A DNA stretch of 64,000 nucleotides from Pelargonium cotyledonis (lineage: Eukaryota; Streptophyta; Magnoliopsida; Geraniales; Geraniaceae). Both the position numbers and the translations under genes were made by a program. The DNA lies in contig JAYMTA010000014.1 of assembly GCA_036897625.1 (NCBI GenBank), positions 52,849 through 116,848 of the forward strand. Reading direction: 5' to 3'. Positions 56,705 through 64,000 of this stretch are shown in pieces. Position 1 is the first letter of the stretch. Each line of letters opens with the position of its first letter. The notes below the pieces were generated by a model. That model ran no database searches. It was not told the DNA's origin and saw only the letters and a program-made list of their open reading frames with translations.

Positions 56705-59700
56705 GAAGTCTTTTGTAAACATCTTTAATAAAATTAGTGTAACCCAGTCTTCCATGTCGTGGGAACAGGAGGACTTATTTCTTAGGTAAAAAAAATTCTT
56801 CTAAGGATTCATTAATCCAGAAATACAGTAATTAAAAACTAGCTCTTTAGTTAAATTGGGTATCATTAGTGAGTAACTAAATCAAAGGTAGAAATTCATA
56901 AGTAAACTCCTGCCAGGAAGTCTCTTTATAAGAAATCCCGTTTTTATCTCTAACTATTCAGTGATATTTTACCGAGAGTGTAACTTAAAAACAAGTATCG
57001 AGGAAAATCTAGTTTTGGGATCTCAAAAATAGAGGAAGCTGGCTAACTGAATACCTTTTTGTTTATAAAAGACTTCAAAATAAATCCTTATAATCTATCA
57101 GTTCTCTCAGAGTTTACTAGTCTTATGGAGAGCAATTCTCGTTAATATAAAACTCCTAGAACCCCGCGATTTCCTATAAAATATTAGAAACTTACGCTGT
57201 GATAACTACTTTTTGTGCACAAATTGAAGCATTTATCTCATTAATTTGAAACTGGAATTCTACTTTTCTCCTTAACAATTTCAGTAATGTTTACACTTAG
57301 ATATTTTAAATATTTGTCTGATGTATACGCTTCCAAAAAACTTAGAAAACTCCCACTTTCTTCTTAGATTACTCAAAGACACAATCACTTATACAGGAAT
57401 TCCTACATTTAAATATTCGTATATATAATTTCTGACTACTAATCTATAGCTATAGTAACACTTATACTAAGCTAGGCGGTTACTCTTATTTTATTACCTA
57501 AGAGATTCTTGAAGATTCCCTGACCAACGCGTCCAATAAAAAGCCGCTTTTATACCCTTGGACTAGCTAAAGTAAGGGTTTTAGGGATGTAGACAGGAAC
57601 TTCGGAAGTAAGTTATAGACAGAATCTCATCGAAAGGGAATTTTATTCTTGGTAAAGCACACTAAAAGATGTAACTAATCTTAAGGGAAACCCTTGGTGA
57701 GAGTCCCGGATAGTAGTAGCGATGCCCTCTTTTCTCACGCCACGCAGCTAAGCCCGAATTTCACTGACCTTACCCTTTGATATGATTATTGGGTTGTTTT
57801 TCTTCATTATATTCCAAGAAATCCTCTGAACAAAGCTACAAAGGAACCTCTTAATAGGGGCAAAAGACAGGTACATAGGATTGATTCTATTCTGATCCAA
57901 GCAGCAAAGAATAAAGTCACAACCCATAAGAGAGAGTAATCAAGCAAATAGAAAGAATGCCCTTTTCCTTTGCTTTAGGAATTCTAGCAAGACGTTACAT
58001 ACTATAAAATTTTTATAATAAGAAAAGCATAAAATTGTAATTTCTATCAGATTAATTTGCAATAAAGTATGGAACTTATAAATTCTAATCTATCCTTTAT
58101 TAAGACCTCTTAAACCGCAGGAGATTTTATAGCTAGAGAAAAAAGAACTTTTTTACTGAGATTTTTGTACGTTTCTTGGCTGCTTAGTTTTGGGTTTTCC
58201 TTTATCCTAGCATTAAAAGAGTCCTGATAACTGGATTATACCTAGAGTAAATTAGAGAATTCTTTACTTGTTAGAAAAGAGGAAGTCGTCATAAAGTACA
58301 AAGAATCTAGAGGGGTAATTGCATCCCTTAGCAGAGCAAGAAAGTGACAACACAAGTTAGTATTCCTATTTCACGTAAACGACCTTCAACTAGACAAAGG
58401 CAGTTCTTAATCCTAATAAGTATAACATTAGAGTACAAAATCAAAACACAAAGTTAACCATTATGGGTTCTTAAATTAAACAAAGTACTTAGTCCGTCCA
58501 TAAAATTGACTTTTAAGTTTCCGGAAAATGTATAAATACCTGGGGTTTTTCTCTTAGCATTAGTATAGGTTATCAAAAACTAACCCATAAAAGCGAGGCC
58601 GAGCCAATGCGATGATCTAGTATTTAGTAAAGATTGACTGAAATTACAAAAAAAATCAATAATTCTGACAAAGATATCCCGTGCTACTGCCAGAAGTGAA
58701 GCATTGCTTTGAAATTGAAGTAAGATAAAACTTCTCTATCAAGAGGTCGTACTAGAGAGCTCCGCTGGTAATGAAGTAACTTCTAATCACGAAAAGTAAG
58801 ATATGATAAATTATGAATTGCAAAAATAATGTGAGTAGTAGGATAACGAAGATACAGGGGGAGCCTTTGTTTTACTTTGTTTTAATAGCCTTCTCTTTGT
58901 TCATTTACTATTTTTTTAGTGACAAAGAATGTAAGTGTTTTTATAATGTGCTATGTGTTTTCAACCCCCCAAAAAGAGGTGACGGTTTCAAGGAGGAACT
59001 TCTAGAGTAGCTGGCAAGAAGAGTAAGGAGTTTTTGAGGTAGATTTGGAGGGGGCCTTCACTCTTTCAATTATTTTTAATTACTTGGGTATATAATTTTA
59101 TGAGTAAAAAGTCAAAATATCCGATACTAGCTAAAAAGTTTCGGCGAATACATGTACATAGCTCTTACACGCTCCTTGATTAAGTTTCTCCAACCGCGCC
59201 CTAGTTGTAAGCAAAGCTCTATGGATGCTAAAAATAAGTCTATTATTAAGCCCATTATAACGAATTACTTTACTACAAGTTTGTCTTCGACTCCTCCGAA
59301 TATAACTACTTATATAAATGATTTGGTAAAAAATACGTAAAAGTATAAACCGGCGAGCCCCTCTTTTCTTTAAATCCAGAGATCCGAGAACAAAGAACTC
59401 TTATATTTATATAGAGTTCAACTTAAGATCCTATTCAGGGAATATCTCCTCTTTGACTTATCGGTGTGGCTAACTGTGCTATTAACTAACAACTCAGCGA
59501 GGTTTCCCCTTTTTGTTCTAGAGGGTTCCTAATACCTCATCGTAGTAATTATAGCTGTTCCTAGATTTTCCTAGATTTAACGTGTCGAAAGCAAGGTGCG
59601 CAATTCGGATGCTGGTAGAGTATAAGTCCGTCTATGAATTTAAAGAAAACCAACTCACTTTGTGGAATCTAATAGTTGGGATTCACTTTATATCATATCA

Positions 59701-60350
59701 GAGAATCCGCGGACTCTAGAATTAAGAATACTTATAAGTAACCCATACTTGTAGCTAACTAAGAAGTTCCTACCAAAAACCCATTACTAAGTCTTACGAT
59801 AAAACAAGCTATCAGGCCTCAAGTACAGAGCGATCCCCCTTGTTTGTAAGGTCTGATTTTATATATATAATTACAACCGGATTGATATGAAATTGTCCAC
59901 AGTTATACTCAGAACTTAAAGAACTTATCCTAACCCTACTCCCAAACAAGGGTCTGCTCTATGAGTATGAATAAAGAGAGGGCAAAGACTGACGACCAGT
60001 GTGAGTTAAGGTCTAATCTCATTTTGCATATATGCGTTTACTCAAATGGATCGAAAATGAAGTGAGCTCTATTAAGGGATTCCTTTAACTCAGTAAAGTT
60101 CAAGATTTCAGTAAACCCTTTCTATTTTGAGCGATGAAAAGCTGAATTCCTGCACTTTGAATCCAAAAAGAAAGGTCATGCCGGTTAAAATCAAGGAATT
60201 TAGGGCCATTTGTTACAAGTGGTGAAGTACAACAGGATTTAGCTCTTATTTACCTTATTTACTAAAGACTATTCATTTAAGTAGTACAGAACCAGAGGTA
60301 AGCTTTAACTTATAGTCTAGTTTCGGGTCTATTATTTATCATTTTCAATT
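56705..60350. other. Stretch with no supported gene
   Basis: Two plus frames of 65 and 62 codons (58813-59010, 59152-59340) share a phase but are separated by five stops. A D-arm-like string (CTGGTAGAGTATAAGTCCG) lies near 59612 without a T-arm. Nothing else. Confidence 0.45.
59558..59577. repeat. Perfect tandem duplication of 10 bp
   Basis: TTCCTAGATT twice without spacer. Confidence 0.85.
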
Positions 60351-60357
60351 CCTATAG

Positions 60358-60411
60358 TCTAAGTGCTTAAAAGTCAGCCAATCTAAACTCCTGAAAGTAT
60401 ACTCTGTTCTT
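60358..60411 (+). repeat. Dispersed direct repeat, copy 2
   Basis: Partner of 56650-56700, same orientation, about 3.7 kb away. One inserted G in the ACTCT-TTCTT joint. Flanks do not match, so the duplicated piece is only about 50 bp as preserved. Confidence 0.8.
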
Positions 60412-61555
60412 TAACAAGACCTGGAATCCCAGAAAGTCTAGATACCCCCTCTAAGTTCTAAGAAAACTAATTGCTTACTCTATCTTGATTATAAAATATA
60501 GGTAAACTTGTTGACTCTTGCGGGGAAACCCCGAGTTTAAATAATGAATTCAGGTGGAGCCCTTACCTATCTAAACTAAAGCTTGCCTATCATCAGTAAA
60601 ATCACTTATGTAATAGGATTTCTTACGCAGCAAGTTTAGGTAACTGATTAGTGTTACTATTTGGCTCATTTCCATTAGTTGGTTTAGAATTGTCGGTTGC
60701 TTGCTTTGTTCTTCTCTATTGTCCTGTTGTTGGCTCTTGGTTTATCTTTGTTCAGACAAGCTTGCCTCCCTCTTCTCTTCGTTCAGAGCTCTTACAAACC
60801 TTCCTTTTTCTAGCGGAAATGCCCCCTTTTTTACTAGGAGTAGTATACTTTGGCTTTAATAAAGAGTACCTCTCAAGAAATGACAAATAAGTGTATTAGG
60901 GTGCAATTTCTTACTGGTATCACGTATCCCGTTCACTAGGAGGGGTAATCTTGTCTACATTAATAGATAAAATTCTAAACTTCCTTAATTATAGAAACTA
61001 AAGTAACTCAAGAATTAAATGCCTTTTAATTTAAAAAGAAATAAGAAAATAAAAAAGCCTATTTAAGCGTAAGCCTTTATGACACTCACTAAGTCTTAAA
61101 CCTTCAGTAGAGAAAGGAAAGATACTTAGTAGTTTTAAAAGATATAAATGAATTCGGGGTGTCGCTAAAAATCTAGTATTCGAGGCCCCAGAGGAGGCTA
61201 TACGAAGCGAAGATACGCTTTTTGATACTAAATACTAGGTCTGAGGAAAGTAAGTCCTTCTTTATTACAACCCCAGGAGTTAACAATAAATAAGTTTAAG
61301 CAATTCCAGCTTTCTGCTACCAAGTGAATTGCAGCTTACGGTTCTTCCTTGGGATCATAGACTTTCACTTTGGTCTCCATTTTCACTTTCGGTAGAAAAA
61401 CTTCTGCAAGCGTGATTAATAAAGGCAACCTTTGATGTCAAAAATGATGTAGACAAGAAGGCTTTTCGGTAAGAATCATGCCTATGAGGTTCCTGACCTA
61501 ATGAGTGAGGAATACTACAAGGGGTTTAAAAGTCTATTTATGAAAGTTCTAATCG

Positions 61556-61645
61556 AGTTGGTAGAAAACACCTGAGGAAAAAGGACGACAGAACAAATTG
61601 TAGATCTAGAAACAATCATAGGTTCGAATCGTTTCCGAGTAACCT
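61556..61645 (+). pseudogene. tRNA-like relic with enlarged middle
   Basis: GTTGGTAGAAAACACC (D-arm remnant), a long middle part, then AACAATCATAGGTTCGAATCG (T-arm) and GTTTCCGAG. The distance from D-arm to T-arm is about 60 bases, more than in a class I tRNA; a variable-arm tRNA or an insertion could explain it. Confidence 0.3.
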
Positions 61646-62025
61646 TTAAGCAAGCAATCCATAATTGGGTCCTAATGCAGTTCGGCAGTGACTTAAGTTA
61701 TGTATATATATATATTCGAGTGCTTAGAAAAGCAGGCAAAGGCTATTCAGGGTCAGGGTATTATTTAATTATATTTTCTAAAACTTGTTCTGTAAACCCC
61801 CCTGTCTGCGTTGTAGTTATCTAAACATAAACACGCTATTCCTATTGTTTTTATAATCTAGCTGTCCTCGCTTGCTTGCTTTCCATGAGTTGACAAGGGG
61901 TTGTTCAACTCGGCTGTAAGTACAGAATCTTTCAATAAGCAAGGTACTTGAAAAGTACTCAGTCAGAGCTTCTTTTGTAAAAAATTCTTTGTATTGAGCT
62001 ATACAATTACTAGTTTATGGGCTTT

Positions 62026-62045
62026 CAGTAATGAACAGTAATGAA
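62026..62045. repeat. Perfect tandem duplication of 10 bp
   Basis: CAGTAATGAA twice without spacer. Confidence 0.85.
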
Positions 62046-64000
62046 TTCTATGAAAAAGAGACTCTCTTTACTTCGAGAAGCGCCTATACTAGGGCAGAAG
62101 CGGGTCTAGTTTCGATTCTTTAGACTCCTCATAATAAATATCCTCCTTGATTAGTTATTTAAACCAAGGAAAGTCGAAATACCTTGTCCTTGTTCTGAAA
62201 CTAGGATTTTTTTACTATGGGAAAATAGCATATCTCCCAATTCTGTACAGAGCTCTTTTTAAGTATATTTATAGAAATATATTCTTTATTACAGTTTTAA
62301 CTTTAGTTTAGTAAGGAATTAAAGGCATTCGTTTATTGTAGGCCTCTCCGGCAGGGTAACCGATGAAACTAGGGCTCAAAAGAGTCGGAAATTTAGGAGA
62401 GACCCGTTTCTTTTGGAGTCTTGTATGGACACCTTATGAGTCCAATTACAAACTTACTCTACATAAAGGATTTAATTTCAAGAAAGGGTAGAGCTCCAGT
62501 ATATGATATAACGCGCCCAGAGACTTATCGTGTAATACTTTTAACGAAAATCTTGGAAGATTCAGAAAGAAGAGTATAGGATTCAAAATAAATTGGTTGT
62601 GTATAAAAGCAAGTAATTCCCGGTTTTCAGTTAGTAATTACTGCGCGAGACTCGGTTCTGAGAAGTATCTCATTTAATTCCTTTTCGTTGTAATCCAGCT
62701 CCTAAACAACTGTAAATTCTCACATAAGTTCGACCCCTTTTCAGAAGGGCACATCATATAGGAAAGAAACCCGAGGATCTTCTACATATTTATTGAGTCC
62801 CGAGAGTTAAAAATTAAGGAACTCCGAAGGGGCCTAACTTTTTGTTGTATGAACACTAGGAGAATTCAACATAGCCAACAGAAATGTACAAAGGAGGTAA
62901 GGTTTTTTAACAAAGGTTTACAAATTTAAGGTTTTATGCTAATCGGAGGTATATAAATAAAGAACTGAAGAACTCTTTTTGAGTTCAGCTGACTATCAGT
63001 GGTTGACAGTTTAAACTCTGAGTTAAAACGCTCTGGGGAACTTTAGTAAGTGTCCTTAGTGCTCTTCAGAAATGGAAATAGTAAAGGGAATATAGTGTAT
63101 CTAAGACGCTTGCTTTAAATCCTTTCTAATTTTCGAAATAGTTATTGAAAAGGTTTTAATAATGGAGGGCTTCTTTAGCTTTTTAGGTGTGATACTACTA
63201 AACAAAAGATCCCTAAGAGGGGTTAAATTCTGGTGTAAGGAGGGATGAATTGCTAGACTGAAGAACTTAATTCATGTACTTAAGAAACTGCTGCTATATC
63301 AAATTGCTGTTCAGCTTATACAGTAAAACGGATTTCATTATTTAAATGAAGGCAAGTCCTTGATCAATATTTTAAATTACATCAAAATACTCTGAACTCA
63401 AAAAGTTTCATTTTATGGGTATTATTAAATGGGTGTATTTTTAGCTTAATTTTTCCTAATAGCGACTTTGTAGTAACTAGAATTTAGCTTAAACATGTGT
63501 TTTTCTGTGTGTACTAACCTCATTAATGACGAACCTTACACCTTTTTTGAAGGGTATGGTTATACCAATAGATTTGTAACACTGAACTAACTTATGGAGT
63601 CTCTAACATATGAGAACTCGTAGCATCTTCATTAGGGACTTTTCTTCTTAACTATACGGGACCAGAGACCAAAACAAAGAGTATACAACTGCTTTTTTAG
63701 AGTAAAGTACGATAAATATTGACACTCAATCAAAGCAAAACCTCATTTAGCAAGTAGCCAAACTGAACAAAAAATCTGTTATTAATTATATAAATTATTC
63801 ATGGTTAGGGTTAAATCACTACTTACGGCGAGCTTCCACGAAGGCCTCTTGAGGACTCTCCCTTTAAAAGAGCCCCCTATCTTTTAATAAAGATATCCAC
63901 GGGCACTTTATTAGATAACACGAGTTCGTTTCGAATGCTACTTCTATAAATATAAAGGAAAGCCTTTAGTTTAAGAATTGAGTTTTGGTAGGAATTGAGC

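Larger units (their letters stand above)
60415..64000. other. Stretch with no supported gene
   Basis: A 79-codon frame at 60651-60890 would encode a hydrophobic peptide, within chance. A short alternating TA tract lies near 61700. One tRNA-like relic (61556) and one tandem pair (62026) are listed separately. Confidence 0.45.

Overview
The window is AT-rich (about one third G+C by eye) and has no intact gene that I can recognise on either strand. The longest uninterrupted frame from a start codon is 108 codons, and the best ones open with TTG or GTG rather than ATG. At this composition a stop is expected about every 14 codons, so chance frames of roughly 110-130 codons are expected in 64 kb read six ways. 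I see no rRNA, no tRNA that folds throughout, no CRISPR array, no insertion sequence and no bacterial operon.

What the window does hold is many decayed tRNA-like sequences. At least twenty places keep a readable T-arm (GGTTCAA type), often with a D-arm (GTTCGGTAGAAC or GTGGTTAGAGCAC type), but every one has broken stems. The best are two tRNA-Trp-like copies (11.2 and 21.3 kb), three tRNA-Lys-like copies (24.3, 42.3, 53.7 kb) and a family of at least seven His/Met-type copies. Their style (organellar T-arms, no CCA end) together with the absence of genes suggests non-coding spacer of a large, expanded organelle genome, probably the mitochondrion of an alga, fungus or protist. This is inference; I cannot name the organism and cannot exclude nuclear DNA.

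Layout: 1-8.6 kb holds only short tandem duplications. 8.6-12.2 kb holds tRNA relics and a clear direct repeat (8933-9078 with 12012-12176). 16.9-25 kb holds scattered tRNA relics, including the second Trp-like copy. 27.5-35 kb is the richest part, with several copies of a composite repeat made of a tRNA-like head followed by a purine-rich block and further conserved modules. 35.6-42.3 kb is nearly featureless. 43.6-44.8 kb holds another composite copy next to a minus-strand frame of 237 codons with one internal TAG, the only stretch whose openness looks better than chance. 49.4-50 kb and 53.7-56.6 kb hold further tRNA-headed repeats. 56.6-64 kb holds one more direct repeat and small tandem duplications.

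The elements do not form a working gene system. The pattern is that of neutrally drifting DNA seeded by old copies of a tRNA-containing segment, then altered by small slippage-type duplications. The tRNA-headed composite repeat is the most interesting signal; the interrupted frame at 44 kb is second.
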